The position numbers and the translations under genes were made by a program. Shown piece by piece: positions 9,825-18,840 of a DNA stretch of 64,000 bases (position 1 is the first letter of the stretch; the number at the start of each line of letters is the position of its first letter). The stretch is from Candidatus Peribacteria bacterium. GTDB taxonomy: Bacteria; Patescibacteriota; Gracilibacteria; UBA1369; 2-02-FULL-48-14. The notes beneath the pieces were generated by a model. The model was not told where the DNA came from and searched no databases. It was given only the letters and a program-made list of their open reading frames with translations. The stretch lies in the NCBI GenBank assembly GCA_943349825.1, contig CALQZQ010000001.1, positions 62,001 to 126,000 of the forward strand. Direction: 5' to 3'.

Positions 9825-10624
9825 CCTTGGGTCAGGTTCTCAATTCTGCACAAAAAGTACAGCTCCGCACTGAAATGGAGCTGTTTTTGAGTCATCTTTT
9901 AGGCTGTACTCGCTTGGATTTGATCGCTCACAGTGAACGCGAAGTCCCGGTGGAGCATTTGGCGGCGCTTCAGGCGGGGTGGCTCCGCATTCAAGACGGC
10001 GTTCCGGTGGCCTATTTGACACATTCCAAGGAATTTTATGGCCACGATTTTTATGTGGATGAGCGGGTTTTGGTGCCTCGGCCCTGCACGGAATTGCTGG
10101 TGGATTGGGTGGCCGCGGTGGCACAGGCGCGCGTGCTCGAAGTGGGCACTGGAAGCGGAGCTATAGCCGTTTCTTTGAAGCTCAAAAGGCCTGATTTACA
10201 GGTGGTGGCAACGGACGTCAGCCCTGAGGTCTTGGAAGTTGCGAGTAAAAATTGTGTTCAACTGGGCGCGGAAGTGGAATTGCTGGAATCCGATTTGTTG
10301 AAAGATCTGCCTCAGGGCGATTTTGATACGCTCGTGACCAACCTTCCTTACATTGGCACGGCTTCGCACGATGCCATCGCTGAAAATGTACAAAAACACG
10401 AGCCGGGTTTGGCTCTTTTTGGGGGAGAAAATGGACTTCAGCTCTATGGGCGACTTTTTCAGCAAGTTCAGGGCTGGTCTTTCCGCTTCATTTTGGGAGA
10501 GATTGGCTTCTCTCAGGCGCAGGACTTAAAAGCCTTGGCGGAGCGGCTTTTGCCAGGTTGGAAACTCACGCTGCGCCAGGATTTAGAAGGCCTTGATCGG
10601 CATTTTCTCCTGGAAAGGAACTGA
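9821..10624 (+). CDS. prmC: Release factor glutamine methyltransferase PrmC (HemK)
   Basis: PrmC methylates the Gln of the GGQ motif in release factors using S-adenosylmethionine. The 267-aa protein has the N-terminal helical domain and FYVDERVLVPRPCTELL, the family signature before the Rossmann fold. The AdoMet-binding loop is VLEVGTGSGAIAVSLK near residue 107. The substrate-binding NPPY motif reads NLPY (TLVTNLPYIG), a common variant. The ATG overlaps the stop of the preceding S21 gene by 4 nt. Its substrate RF1 is encoded immediately downstream, the usual pairing with gene order reversed. Confidence 0.93.
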   Translation: MTLGQVLNSAQKVQLRTEMELFLSHLLGCTRLDLIAHSEREVPVEHLAALQAGWLRIQDGVPVAYLTHSKEFYGHDFYVDERVLVPRPCTELLVDWVAAVAQARVLEVGTGSGAIAVSLKLKRPDLQVVATDVSPEVLEVASKNCVQLGAEVELLESDLLKDLPQGDFDTLVTNLPYIGTASHDAIAENVQKHEPGLALFGGENGLQLYGRLFQQVQGWSFRFILGEIGFSQAQDLKALAERLLPGWKLTLRQDLEGLDRHFLLERN

Positions 10625-10648
10625 TTTTTCTGATAAAACGAGCCTACT

Positions 10649-11713
10649 ATGCGTGAGAAATTAAAACAGATCGCCGACGAATACGCTGCTTTGGAAATCC
10701 AAATGGGGGATTCGGCCGTGATTGCGAATCAACCGGAATATCAAAAACTCAACCGTCGCCGCAAAGAATTGGAGCGTACGGTGGAGCTTTATCATGAATT
10801 GGTGCGTTTGGATCAGCAGATTACGGACAGCGAGGCGCTGATGAACGATTCCGATGAAGAAATGCGTGAAATGGCAAGAGAGGAGCTTCAAAATTCGAAG
10901 GAAGAATTAGAAAAAGTGGAAGAGGAACTCAAATTGGAATTGGTGCCCAAGGATCCGATGGATCTGAAAAACTGCATCATGGAAATTCGTGCGGGAACTG
11001 GTGGGGACGAAGCGGCTCTTTTTGCCGAAGAACTCTGCCGCATGTACTTGCGTTATGTGAAGGACAAGGGCTACCAAACGGAAATGATCAGCCAAAGTGA
11101 AGGAGAAAAGGGTTTGAAAGAAGTGATTTTTAAAGTGATTGGGGAGGGGACCTATGGACGCATGAAGTACGAAAGTGGGGTGCACCGGGTGCAGCGTATT
11201 CCCGAAACGGAAGCCAAAGGCCGCGTGCACACGTCGGCGGCTTCGGTGGTGGTGCTGCCGGAAGTGGACGAATACGAACTGGACATTCGCGATCAAGATT
11301 TGCGCATCGACGTGTACCGCTCTGGGGGAAGTGGAGGGCAAAGTGTGAACACCACGGACAGTGCGGTGCGCATCACGCATTTGCCGTCGGGCTTGGTGGT
11401 GACGTGTCAGGACGAACGTTCTCAGCTCAAAAATAAGATCAAAGCCATGGGTGTGCTGCGTGCACGTTTGTATGCTTTGGAGGAAGAAAAACGTACGAAG
11501 GAACTTGGGGAATCGCGACTTTCTCAGATTGGAACGGGCGATCGCAGCGACAAAATCCGCACCTACAATTTCCCTCAAGACCGCGTGACCGATCACCGCA
11601 TCGGTCAAAATTTCAGCAATTTGCCTGGCATTATGGATGGCGACATCGACGATATTATCGATGCGTTGCAACTCGACGATCAAACCCAAAAACTTTCTAG
11701 AACTGCGGAGTAA
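10649..11713 (+). CDS. prfA: Peptide chain release factor 1
   Basis: RF1 (354 aa) recognises UAA and UAG and triggers peptide release. The peptidyl-transferase motif is [17 protein letters not shown] near residue 230. The RF1 codon-recognition region is present as [18 protein letters not shown] near residue 190, and the RF1/RF2 signature [16 protein letters not shown] lies near 115. It follows prmC by 24 bp, which contains no obvious terminator. The last 17 bp overlap the 3' end of the convergent small membrane gene at 11697. Confidence 0.96.
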   Translation: MREKLKQIADEYAALEIQMGDSAVIANQPEYQKLNRRRKELERTVELYHELVRLDQQITDSEALMNDSDEEMREMAREELQNSKEELEKVEEELKLELVPKDPMDLKNCIMEIRAGTGGDEAALFAEELCRMYLRYVKDKGYQTEMISQSEGEKGLKEVIFKVIGEGTYGRMKYESGVHRVQRIPETEAKGRVHTSAASVVVLPEVDEYELDIRDQDLRIDVYRSGGSGGQSVNTTDSAVRITHLPSGLVVTCQDERSQLKNKIKAMGVLRARLYALEEEKRTKELGESRLSQIGTGDRSDKIRTYNFPQDRVTDHRIGQNFSNLPGIMDGDIDDIIDALQLDDQTQKLSRTAE

Positions 11714-11933
11714 AGTTCTGGAAGCCTTGCTGCTCCATGATCTCGGGGAGGTTTTTCATGGCGTCTTCTACGCCTTGGTAGAGGACGAAACTTCCCCAAA
11801 TGGTGAGACCGAGGAAAATGAGTGTGGGGAGCATGCCCAGTACCACTCGCGTGATGCGGTAGTGACGGGTGCGTTTCATTTCTTCTTTTTGCAGTCCGAT
11901 GAGTTCTTGCAGGAGGGCTTCGGTGGTGGCCAT
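11697..11933 (-). CDS. Small single-pass membrane protein (78 aa)
   Basis: The product has an amphipathic N-terminus ([22 protein letters not shown]), one transmembrane segment ([18 protein letters not shown]) and a short acidic tail. Charge distribution suggests a cytoplasmic N-terminus. The frame opposite it in the ORF track (11637-12734) is only the upstream extension of tatD. It converges on prfA with a 17-bp overlap and diverges from tatD, whose promoter begins inside its start region. Family unknown. Confidence 0.6.
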   Translation of the reverse strand: MATTEALLQELIGLQKEEMKRTRHYRITRVVLGMLPTLIFLGLTIWGSFVLYQGVEDAMKNLPEIMEQQGFQNFTPQF

Positions 11934-11934
11934 G

Positions 11935-11963
11935 TTGTGCGGTTAGATTTCGCACGCTATTCT
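11935..11963 (+). promoter_or_regulatory. Promoter predicting a leaderless tatD mRNA
   Basis: TTGTGC, 17 bp, TATTCT, then exactly 6 nt (ACACCC) to the ATG at 11970. Confidence 0.5.
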
Positions 11964-11969
11964 ACACCC

Positions 11970-12734
11970 ATGTGGATCGATACGCATTGTCATCCGTTCG
12001 TGAATGCCAGCTTGGCTGAGCAGGAAGCGATTTTGGCTCGTGCTCGCGAGGCTGGCGTTGGGCAAATGATCGTGGTGGGTTTTGATAAGGTGGCGAATAG
12101 GGAAGCGGTGCGCATGGCGGAGGCTCACGAAGGGCTTTGGGCTGCGGTAGGCGTGCATCCGTGTGAGTGTGCGGCTTGGACCGATGAAGAAGAGGTTTTT
12201 ATCCGTGAAGCGGCCAAAAATCCCAAGGTGGTGGCACTGGGCGAGATGGGGATGGATTTTTACCACAAGGATTTCCCCAAAGACGTGCAGGAAGCCACGT
12301 TCCGTCGCCAAATTCGCTTGGCCAATGAGTTGGATTTGCCCTGCATCGTGCATTCGCGCGAAGCGGCGGAAGACACGCTGCGCATTTTATTGGATGAAGG
12401 CGCGAAGCGCGCGGTTTTCCACTGTTACAGCTACGACTATGAGTTTGGAAAGAAAGTCTGGGCCGCCGGGTATTACACTTCATTCAGCGGGGTTTTAACT
12501 TATCCCAATGCCAAGCCCATTCAGGAGGCGGCCGCGAAGGGCCCCTTGGACCTAATGCTGATTGAAACGGATTGCCCTTGGCTCGCCCCCCAATCCATCC
12601 GCGGCAAACCCAACGAAATGGCCTTTGTGGGGGAAGTGGGCAAGAAGCTGGCGGAACTCCGGGGTGTGGACTCAGAGGAGATTCAAGAGATCTGCCTTCG
12701 GAATGCAAATCGCTTATTCGTGAAGAATACTTAA
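11970..12734 (+). CDS. tatD: TatD-family metal-dependent deoxyribonuclease
   Basis: The start MWIDTHCHPFVNA at 11970 carries the HxH metal motif; the longer ORF-track start is not needed. Further family motifs are VGVHPCECAAW, ALGEMGMDFYHKDFPKDVQ, IVHSREAAEDTL, FHCYSYD and LIETDCPWLAP, all in order across 254 aa, the normal TatD length. TatD enzymes are 3'-5' exonucleases acting on single-stranded or damaged DNA in the cytoplasm. The 3' end overlaps the convergent kinase gene by 21 bp. Confidence 0.93.
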   Translation: MWIDTHCHPFVNASLAEQEAILARAREAGVGQMIVVGFDKVANREAVRMAEAHEGLWAAVGVHPCECAAWTDEEEVFIREAAKNPKVVALGEMGMDFYHKDFPKDVQEATFRRQIRLANELDLPCIVHSREAAEDTLRILLDEGAKRAVFHCYSYDYEFGKKVWAAGYYTSFSGVLTYPNAKPIQEAAAKGPLDLMLIETDCPWLAPQSIRGKPNEMAFVGEVGKKLAELRGVDSEEIQEICLRNANRLFVKNT

Positions 12735-13709
12735 GCACTCTTCTGCAGATTGAGGGCGCGCTTCTGGTTCGTCTTCTAAGATGTGGTCCAGCATATTAAC
12801 GAAGCCTTTTACGTGTTGATTCCCGCTCAATGCCAGCCAGTTAGGGCTTTGCCTAATGATCTCCCAGTAGCCTTCTTTTTTAAAGCCTAGGCGTACTCTT
12901 TTTGAAAGGAGCTTGGCTAAGGTTCTTCCCGTATCGTCGTAGTCATCCCAGCCACGTACTTGCAGCGGTTTATCTTTAGCCTGTTGTCCTTGAGGGACAC
13001 CGCCCAGAATATAGGTTGCACCTATGACGCCTATGCTAAAAAGATCGGAAGTGGCGTGTATTCTTCCTTCACAAGCTTCCGGAGCTAAAAACCAAGCTTG
13101 GCCCAAGGGGCCTTCTCCTTGAAGCTCGTCGATTCTTCCCACGCCGTCTGGATCAATAAAAGTGCCCGCAGGCATGGTGTTTCTAAGCGATATATCTCTA
13201 TGAGCCAGTCCCCGTTTGGCTAAAATATTCCAGTTTTCAATCAAACGTAAAGTGTGTACCATCCCCCGATCTATGTCGGTAGCGGCATCTGCCTTTTCCT
13301 TAAATTGATGAGATAAATCCTTTCCATCTACGTAGCTGTAGAGCACCAGATTGTCTGCTCCCACTTCTTGACTGACGAATTTTTGAATGGTCCCGTCGGG
13401 GATGCTTGCCTCCTCGTGCAGTGTTCTCATCGCTCTATCTAAATCCTGTTTTTCTTTTTTGCTTAAATCTTTGAATACTTTTAGGGTGAATAATTCTCGA
13501 GTTTCCCAATCCATCACTAACCATGCGGTGCCGAAAGCACCTTCACCCATCCTCCCTAAGATCTTAAGTCGCTTACCTTCGAATTGAATCTCCGAATTCG
13601 GCTTGTAGATTCTTCCTTGATATCGAAAATGGTTTCGGGTGTCTCCACGTGCATGATCCACATGGGAGTGCTCTACCCCTAAATCTTTGAGATACTTGTC
13701 AGCAGGCAT
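12714..13709 (-). CDS. Hanks-type Ser/Thr protein kinase-like protein (331 aa)
   Basis: Kinase motifs appear in order: glycine loop LGRMGEGAFGTAW near residue 50, ATP-binding Lys in LFTLKVFKD near 77, catalytic loop GLAHRDISLRN near 170, activation-segment end WFLAPEACEG near 210 and the helix F Asp in ATSDLFSIGV. The DFG motif is not obvious; IDPDGVGRIDEL occupies that position, so activity may be altered. There is no transmembrane segment or sensor domain, so this is a soluble kinase, unlike PASTA kinases. It has its own near-perfect promoter and lies 50 bp after a large unknown gene on the same strand, a possible partner or substrate. Confidence 0.85.
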   Translation of the reverse strand: MPADKYLKDLGVEHSHVDHARGDTRNHFRYQGRIYKPNSEIQFEGKRLKILGRMGEGAFGTAWLVMDWETRELFTLKVFKDLSKKEKQDLDRAMRTLHEEASIPDGTIQKFVSQEVGADNLVLYSYVDGKDLSHQFKEKADAATDIDRGMVHTLRLIENWNILAKRGLAHRDISLRNTMPAGTFIDPDGVGRIDELQGEGPLGQAWFLAPEACEGRIHATSDLFSIGVIGATYILGGVPQGQQAKDKPLQVRGWDDYDDTGRTLAKLLSKRVRLGFKKEGYWEIIRQSPNWLALSGNQHVKGFVNMLDHILEDEPEARPQSAEECLSILHE

Positions 13710-13715
13710 GTATAT

Positions 13716-13743
13716 ATTATATAATATATACCGTCTTTGTCAA
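13716..13743 (-). promoter_or_regulatory. Consensus promoter predicting a leaderless kinase mRNA
   Basis: On the minus strand: TTGACA, 16 bp, TATAAT, then 6 nt (ATATAC) and the ATG at 13709. Both hexamers are perfect consensus. The hexamer region is unusually AT-rich (TATATATTATATAATATATA). Confidence 0.75.
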
Positions 13744-13759
13744 TAACGCTCACATTCAT

Positions 13760-15583
13760 CTAAGCCGCCTGTCTAAAAAACTCCGGATTTTTGGCCAGGA
13801 ACTCTGTGCGAGCGGTGCCGGTGGCTTTTTGAAGAATTTCGATGCGGTCCAGCTCCCAGTTGCAGACGCGATGAGTGATGAGAGAAATGGATTGAGGTGC
13901 CAAGTCTTTGGCCATCTTGAATTCCAGTTGGCGTTCTTTCACTTTGTGGTGCATCCCAGAACCGTCGGCTTCTTCAAAGGCATGAGTGTCTACGCAGATG
14001 AGCATGACTTCAACTCGTACCCCTTTTTTTGTCACTCCCAGAAGAGAAATTTTGGGATAACGAGCGTGTTTGAAGTCTTTTTCTATAACGAATTGGCCGG
14101 GTTCGAGATCGGTAGGTTTTAAGGTTCCTGCTTCTAGTTCAGCAGTTCTATTGGTTTCCATTCCTAAGCCGTGGGCGGTAGCGACGAGGTTTTCGTACAC
14201 CATATTTTGTAATTCTTCATCGCTTTCGAGTTCGGTGGAAGTGATCCCGGCCAAGATTCCACGGGTTCGGATTTCATCGGGGAAACGATCGGGGCCTACA
14301 TCTCCGTAACTTTTCCCAAAATATTTATAAACACGAGATTTTTCCATTTTGTCGTCCACTTCCACAAGGTGGACCAGTTTTTGATATTCTGCCACACTTC
14401 GTGCGGTGCGGAGTTTTCTACAGCTTAAAATGGCACCGTTCCCAGTGGCTTCAAACTTTTTACCCGTGAATTTTAGCGTTGGGTAGCGCATTTTTTGATT
14501 GGGCTGCTGACTTTCAAACATGTTTTCGAGGATTTTTGCATCGGCGTCTTTCACTTTGTTCGTGGCCTCAATGTTTTGGATCCGACGATTTTGAATGAAA
14601 TGGATGAAACCGATCACCCACAAGATTTGGGCATCGTTGACGTCGCGTACGTCATCTCCGGTGTAGAGGTATTCTAAAATTTCATAGGGTGATTTGTTGC
14701 GCAGGGATTGATTGAGGTTGGGGGCTTCGTTGTCTTCTCCTTGGATTTGACCAGTGGCTTCGTAGTGCCGAATGAGGTCTCTTACGGAAAGCATGATGTC
14801 GCGAATGAAGTCGCCGGCCCAGTGTAAACTTTCTTGGATATCTGCTTCGAGGCTAGTCACGTTGTAGCCTTGGATCTCTTTGGGTTGAAGAGGCCTTCTA
14901 AGTAACGAGCTAAGTTCTGTTCCACCACTATGGACTTGAAGGTAGCTGGATACGGCACGAACTGTTGGGGTTTTTAGAATTTCGGTTTCCGGTATTGCTC
15001 CCAAAAGGTATAGGACAGCTGTACTGGCTTTGTCCCTGGGGAGTGCCTCTTTTCCTACTAAGATCTGTATTCTTTTGAAGGCTTCCCGGACCTCTAGAGG
15101 GGAGAAACTGCGACCTCCTTCTAAGTGAAACTGTGCGTTCTTGAAAATAGAGACCAAGCGGTCTCGTAAATGAGCTCTTTGAGCCAGGCCGATTTTATGG
15201 CGGATTCCATCTCTTTCTTCCTTGATGTCTGGAGCGGTTTTTTCTATCGCTGCCGAAATATTGTTTGCCGTTTCATCGAGGACTGTCTTCACCATTTCTT
15301 CATTTGGCGCTATGGTGATCAGCAACTGACGATGTCCCAGCTCTCTTTGGAGATCTTTTCCTCCCAATAAAATCCTGTAAATGTCGTTGGTACGAACGGC
15401 TTCAGGGAGAACTTCTGGTTTTTGGTCTACGATGGCGCCGGTTTGTTTGCCCAAATCTGTAAGCAGTTGAACCTCACTTTCACCCACTCCCACGCTAAAA
15501 TGGCGCCCAAGAACGGCTCTGCCAGAAAAACCGGCTAGCCCTTGGAGTAAGTCGGAATAGTCCTCTGCGCCTTCGGTTGACAT
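13760..15583 (-). CDS. Large hypothetical protein (607 aa)
   Basis: I do not recognise this family. The protein looks soluble: no signal peptide or membrane segment, long helical stretches in the N-terminal two thirds (EMVKTVLDETANNISAAIEK) and a mixed alpha/beta C-terminal third. The segment KISLLGVTKKGVRVEVML with a later GMHHKVKERQ faintly recalls the end of RelA/SpoT synthetase domains, but the catalytic residues cannot be confirmed and I do not claim it. It is the gene just upstream of the Ser/Thr kinase and downstream of radA, all on the minus strand. The gap of 38 bp to radA contains no clear terminator, so it may be co-transcribed with radA. Confidence 0.6.
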   Translation of the reverse strand: MSTEGAEDYSDLLQGLAGFSGRAVLGRHFSVGVGESEVQLLTDLGKQTGAIVDQKPEVLPEAVRTNDIYRILLGGKDLQRELGHRQLLITIAPNEEMVKTVLDETANNISAAIEKTAPDIKEERDGIRHKIGLAQRAHLRDRLVSIFKNAQFHLEGGRSFSPLEVREAFKRIQILVGKEALPRDKASTAVLYLLGAIPETEILKTPTVRAVSSYLQVHSGGTELSSLLRRPLQPKEIQGYNVTSLEADIQESLHWAGDFIRDIMLSVRDLIRHYEATGQIQGEDNEAPNLNQSLRNKSPYEILEYLYTGDDVRDVNDAQILWVIGFIHFIQNRRIQNIEATNKVKDADAKILENMFESQQPNQKMRYPTLKFTGKKFEATGNGAILSCRKLRTARSVAEYQKLVHLVEVDDKMEKSRVYKYFGKSYGDVGPDRFPDEIRTRGILAGITSTELESDEELQNMVYENLVATAHGLGMETNRTAELEAGTLKPTDLEPGQFVIEKDFKHARYPKISLLGVTKKGVRVEVMLICVDTHAFEEADGSGMHHKVKERQLEFKMAKDLAPQSISLITHRVCNWELDRIEILQKATGTARTEFLAKNPEFFRQAA

Positions 15584-15621
15584 GGAGAATTAATGTTTTG
15601 GCGCTAAGCTTACAATAGTTT

Positions 15622-16923
15622 CTACAGCTTTGGCAAGCTTTTCAGATCTGATAGCTTCTGGATTTTTAGGCCCATTTTCTCTACGGCCTTGCCGCGTTCT
15701 TTGTCTTTGTAGCTGGGGCGGACTTCTCCGGTGAGGCTGATTTCGCCGAAAAAGACACTGCCTATGGGAAGAGGTCTTTTTTGAATGCTGGAGGCGATGG
15801 CTGCACATACGGCCAGATCTGCGGTGGGATCGCTGAGGGTGAGACCGCCGGTGATGTTGATGTAGACGTCTTGGTCGGCCAGATTCAGGGTGGTGTGTTT
15901 TTGCAGGACGGCGATGAGGAGCTCCAGACGGTTTCTGTCGTAGCCGCTGGCCATGCGTTTGGGATAGCCAAAGTCTGTATGGTGAACGAGGGCCTGGACT
16001 TCCATGAGGAGAGGCCGATTGCCTTCCATGCTCATGGTGAGCGCGCTGCCGATGGCGGCTTCTGGGCGGTTTTTGAGCACGCGTTCGCCGGGATTTTTCA
16101 CTTCCGTGAGGCCTTCGCCGGTCATTTCGAAGAGCCCCACTTCGCTTACGGGGCCGAAACGGTTTTTGAGCGCGCGGAGCATGCGCAGTTCATGATCACG
16201 TTCGCCTTCTAGGAGAAGCACCGTGTCCACGAGGTGTTCCAGTACTTTAGGGCCGGCGATGTTGCCGTCCTTGTTCACGTGGCCAATGAGCAGGGTGGGA
16301 ATTTTAGCGGTTTTAATGGTGTTCATGATCATTTCCGTGACATAACGGACTTGGCTGATGCTGCCCGCTACACCTGGAATTTCTGCCGAAGACATGACTT
16401 GGATGGAATCGATCACTAGGAACTCCGGTTTTTCGTTCGCGATGGTGGTGAGTATGTTTTCGAGCGAAGTTTCGTAGAGGATTTGCAGATTGTTTTCACT
16501 GGCACCGAGGCGACGCGCGCGGTCTGCGATTTGATCCACGGATTCTTCGCCGGTGATGTAGAGCACGCGCTCTTTTTGAGCAGCCATGCGGCTGACCACT
16601 TGCAAGGTGAGGGTGGATTTCCCGATGCCGGGTTCGCCGGAAAGGAGAATGAGGCTGCCTTCCACGAAGCCGCCGCCCAGCACTTGGTCGAATTCGCTGA
16701 GGCCGGTGACGAGGCGAGCTTTGGGTGCTGCCTGGTCGGCGAGGCGGCGAGGCTTTTCTGCGGCGGTGCGCGGGATGCCGTGGCTAGAAAGGGTGTCGCT
16801 TTTGCCCACGTTCACCACGTCTTCCACAAAAGTATTCCACTCTCCGCAGCTCGGGCATTTCCCTTGCCACTTGGAACTTTCTTGGGAGCAGTTTTGGCAG
16901 ACGTAGATGGTTTTGAGTTTCAT
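15622..16923 (-). CDS. radA: DNA repair protein RadA
   Basis: RadA is a RecA-like ATPase that promotes branch migration in recombination. The chosen start MKLKTIYVCQNCSQESSKW (16923) puts the C4 zinc finger (CQNC and CPSC) at the N-terminus as usual; the ORF-track GTG start at 16947 lies inside the -10 region TATACT. Walker A is SGEPGIGKSTLTLQ near residue 98. The RadA-specific KNRFG motif is present (RALKNRFGPVSEVG), and the C-terminal third is the Lon-protease-like domain. Length, 433 aa, is slightly short at the C-terminus but within family range. Confidence 0.95.
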   Translation of the reverse strand: MKLKTIYVCQNCSQESSKWQGKCPSCGEWNTFVEDVVNVGKSDTLSSHGIPRTAAEKPRRLADQAAPKARLVTGLSEFDQVLGGGFVEGSLILLSGEPGIGKSTLTLQVVSRMAAQKERVLYITGEESVDQIADRARRLGASENNLQILYETSLENILTTIANEKPEFLVIDSIQVMSSAEIPGVAGSISQVRYVTEMIMNTIKTAKIPTLLIGHVNKDGNIAGPKVLEHLVDTVLLLEGERDHELRMLRALKNRFGPVSEVGLFEMTGEGLTEVKNPGERVLKNRPEAAIGSALTMSMEGNRPLLMEVQALVHHTDFGYPKRMASGYDRNRLELLIAVLQKHTTLNLADQDVYINITGGLTLSDPTADLAVCAAIASSIQKRPLPIGSVFFGEISLTGEVRPSYKDKERGKAVEKMGLKIQKLSDLKSLPKL

Positions 16924-16974
16924 GGCCTTAGGGTAGTATATACTCACCCTATGTGTCCAGCCTAAATTCAGCCC

Positions 16975-17003
16975 TTGCCGCTCCAGAGGTGTTTTGCTAA
17001 AGT
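16975..17003 (+). promoter_or_regulatory. tRNA-Lys promoter
   Basis: TTGCCG, 17 bp, TAAAGT, then 8 nt to the mature tRNA 5' end, so the leader would be only 1-3 nt. Confidence 0.65.
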
Positions 17004-17011
17004 CTCCGCGT

Positions 17012-17087
17012 GGATCGGTAGCTCAGTTGGTAGAGCAGAAGACTCTTAATCTTTTGGTCGCGGGTTCGACTCCCGCCCGGTCCACCA
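17012..17087 (+). tRNA. tRNA-Lys (CTT)
   Basis: Acceptor GGATCGG pairs with CCGGTCC. D-arm, T-arm (GGTTCGACTCC) and the anticodon loop CTCTTAA with anticodon CTT are clear. Discriminator A and an encoded CCA complete the gene. Confidence 0.95.
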
Positions 17088-17102
17088 TTTTAACTTTACG
17101 CC

Positions 17103-17660
17103 ATGTCCGATCTACTCACGGTCATCTCTGGAATGTGTTTCATTCGTCCTTTGCCGCCTCTGCGCAGCACACCGAATGTGGAGTTCAATGTGATTCCTGT
17201 TTTGGATCAGCTCTCAGCCATCGACCGTGTGCGTCATGCGCCGGGGGCTTACAGTCCTTCTGTGCCTGGTACGGAGTTGCGGCCGTGGTACATGCATCCG
17301 GATCAAGAGGACAATTTATTGGTGTGTGAGGGAAGACGCGTGGTGGAACTCTACAATAAAGAACATGGCACCGTGGAAACTTTTGAAGTCACTCCCAATC
17401 GCTTGATGCAGTGCAAACCGAATCTTTCCGAATGCCGTGTGATTTACGAAGGCCCGCACATTTTCGGTTGGCCCAAAAACGTTTTCCATCGTGTATACAG
17501 CCCAGAAGGCAGTTTCTCCATCAATTTTGCTCGGCACTACGAGGGTTTTGACATGTCGACCAACTTCAACATTTATGAACTCAACACCGATACCGGTGAT
17601 TATTCCGTAGTGCGAGAAGGCCACCTGGATCAACCCAGCAACTTAGTGATGGGTGACTAG
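17103..17660 (+). CDS. Cupin-like protein (185 aa)
   Basis: The central part (RPWYMHPDQEDNLLVCEGRRVVELYN) has the His, Gln, Asp and Gly spacing of a cupin barrel strand pair, with a second half around VIYEGPHIFGWPKNVFHRV that supplies another His. No signal peptide is present. A dioxygenase, isomerase or small-molecule binding role cannot be chosen from sequence alone. The gene follows tRNA-Lys by 15 bp and is probably read from the tRNA promoter, which is unusual for a protein gene. The reverse-strand ORF at 17316 is a shadow. Confidence 0.55.
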   Translation: MSDLLTVISGMCFIRPLPPLRSTPNVEFNVIPVLDQLSAIDRVRHAPGAYSPSVPGTELRPWYMHPDQEDNLLVCEGRRVVELYNKEHGTVETFEVTPNRLMQCKPNLSECRVIYEGPHIFGWPKNVFHRVYSPEGSFSINFARHYEGFDMSTNFNIYELNTDTGDYSVVREGHLDQPSNLVMGD

Positions 17661-17663
17661 GGC

Positions 17664-17692
17664 TTGAGCTCGCGGGCTCTTCTGTGTAAAGT
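17664..17692 (+). promoter_or_regulatory. Promoter of the tRNA-Cys/tRNA-Leu pair
   Basis: TTGAGC, 17 bp, TAAAGT, 12 nt before the tRNA-Cys 5' end. No promoter lies between the two tRNAs. Confidence 0.6.
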
Positions 17693-17704
17693 TCCTGCGG
17701 TTAC

Positions 17705-17779
17705 GGCAAGGTGGCGGAGTGGCTACGCAGCAGTTTGCAAAACTGTACCACATGGGTTCGAGTCCCATCCTTGCCTCCA
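17705..17779 (+). tRNA. tRNA-Cys (GCA)
   Basis: Acceptor GGCAAGG pairs with CCTTGCC, the anticodon loop TTGCAAA gives GCA, the discriminator is U as required for Cys, and CCA is encoded. Confidence 0.95.
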
Positions 17780-17800
17780 TTCATTTTCGGATTCCACCGC

Positions 17801-17886
17801 GCCTGGGTGGTGAAATGGTATACACGCGAGACTTAAAATCTTGTGGCCGCAAGGCCGTGTGGGTTCGAGCCCCACCCCAGGCACCA
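17801..17886 (+). tRNA. tRNA-Leu (TAA)
   Basis: Class II tRNA with a long variable arm (TGGCCGCAAGGCCG). The anticodon loop CTTAAAA gives TAA, acceptor GCCTGGG pairs with CCCAGGC, and ACCA is encoded. It lies 21 nt after tRNA-Cys and must be processed from a shared transcript. Confidence 0.95.
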
Positions 17887-18840
17887 TCAATAATCGTAGA
17901 AGTGTTCCAGCTGAACGCCTTCTTTCTCTAAGCTGGGAAGAAGATTTTGGAGTTCACCCACTGAGGCGCTGATGCCTACTCTTTTTCGTGTGGGATCCGT
18001 GAGGATTTTCATGGAAAAAAGCACAGAGGCGTTTTCCACTTGTTCATCCCATTCGTGCGGGGCCAGTACAGTCATAAAAAGAGTTTCGTTGCCGGCGATG
18101 TCGTGGAGCACGAGGCCTTCTTTGAGCAGCTGAGGCAGCGTTTCGGTGAAGAGGCGGTAGCGGGGGATTTGAATGACTTCTCCTGAAGTGCTGGTGGCGT
18201 AGATGGTGTCCGGTTGGATGCCGTAAACTCCGTGACTTGCTGCACCCACCAGTTTGGCGTAGAGGCTTTTTGTCCCGAGTTCTAAGGAAAGGGCAAAACG
18301 ACGTTCCCATTTTCGCAGCATGTGATCCCCTAATAATGGGGTTTCGGTCCAGAGTTGCTTCAGTTCAGTTCCGAAATCAAATTCGTACCAGGGGCGGTCG
18401 TAAATGAAACCGACATAATCTTGGTTGTATTGATACGCGAACAGGTCCTCTTCGGTTTTTTCGTTGTGAGCGCTCCATTCGCTGGCCCAACCTGTAGTGT
18501 GTTCGTAGGCATTTTTGATCAGCGCCTCTGCAGTGAAACTGCTCCCGATCACCCAGAGCATCAAATGGTCGCCGGCGTTGAAACCGTAACGGCTTTTGGT
18601 GATCGTGTAAACCTTGTAGTAACTGCTCCAAAACTGCTGAGCTGAGGCCAGGTAGGGAAATTCGCTGGGGTTTTGGTCTTGAATGAAATCCGCGTACTCT
18701 TCAGAACTATAAACAATGAACCACTCCGGAAAGGTGAGGTAAGTGCTTTCTTCGGAACGAGCGTAATCTTCAGGCACGTCTGCTAGGGCCGTGGAAGCGC
18801 TCAGGGCCAGTACGATGAGTGTGGCGAGAGTTTTTTTCAT
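17887..18840 (-). CDS. Secreted protein of unknown function (317 aa)
   Basis: Starting at 18840, MKKTLATLIVLALSASTALA is a good signal peptide with an Ala-x-Ala cleavage site. The mature protein begins with the motif TYLTFPEWFIVYSSEEYADF, which I associate with an uncharacterised family also found in Proteobacteria, but I cannot name it. There is no C-terminal anchor. The start overlaps the stop of the upstream membrane gene (4 bp), so the two are translationally coupled. The stop lies one base from the end of tRNA-Leu on the other strand. The long ORF-track start at 19095 is rejected because it runs through the upstream gene. Confidence 0.65.
   Translation of the reverse strand: MKKTLATLIVLALSASTALADVPEDYARSEESTYLTFPEWFIVYSSEEYADFIQDQNPSEFPYLASAQQFWSSYYKVYTITKSRYGFNAGDHLMLWVIGSSFTAEALIKNAYEHTTGWASEWSAHNEKTEEDLFAYQYNQDYVGFIYDRPWYEFDFGTELKQLWTETPLLGDHMLRKWERRFALSLELGTKSLYAKLVGAASHGVYGIQPDTIYATSTSGEVIQIPRYRLFTETLPQLLKEGLVLHDIAGNETLFMTVLAPHEWDEQVENASVLFSMKILTDPTRKRVGISASVGELQNLLPSLEKEGVQLEHFYDY

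Noticed and set aside
10600-10630. Possible alternative genetic code (TGA as Gly, as in Gracilibacteria)
   Set aside because: TGA ends prmC, glyS, S21 and other genes at the expected family length, and no recognised gene contains an in-frame TGA.
13760-15583. RelA/SpoT-type synthetase call for the 607-aa protein
   Set aside because: Only a short C-terminal stretch is reminiscent; the catalytic Arg/Glu/Gly pattern of the family could not be found.
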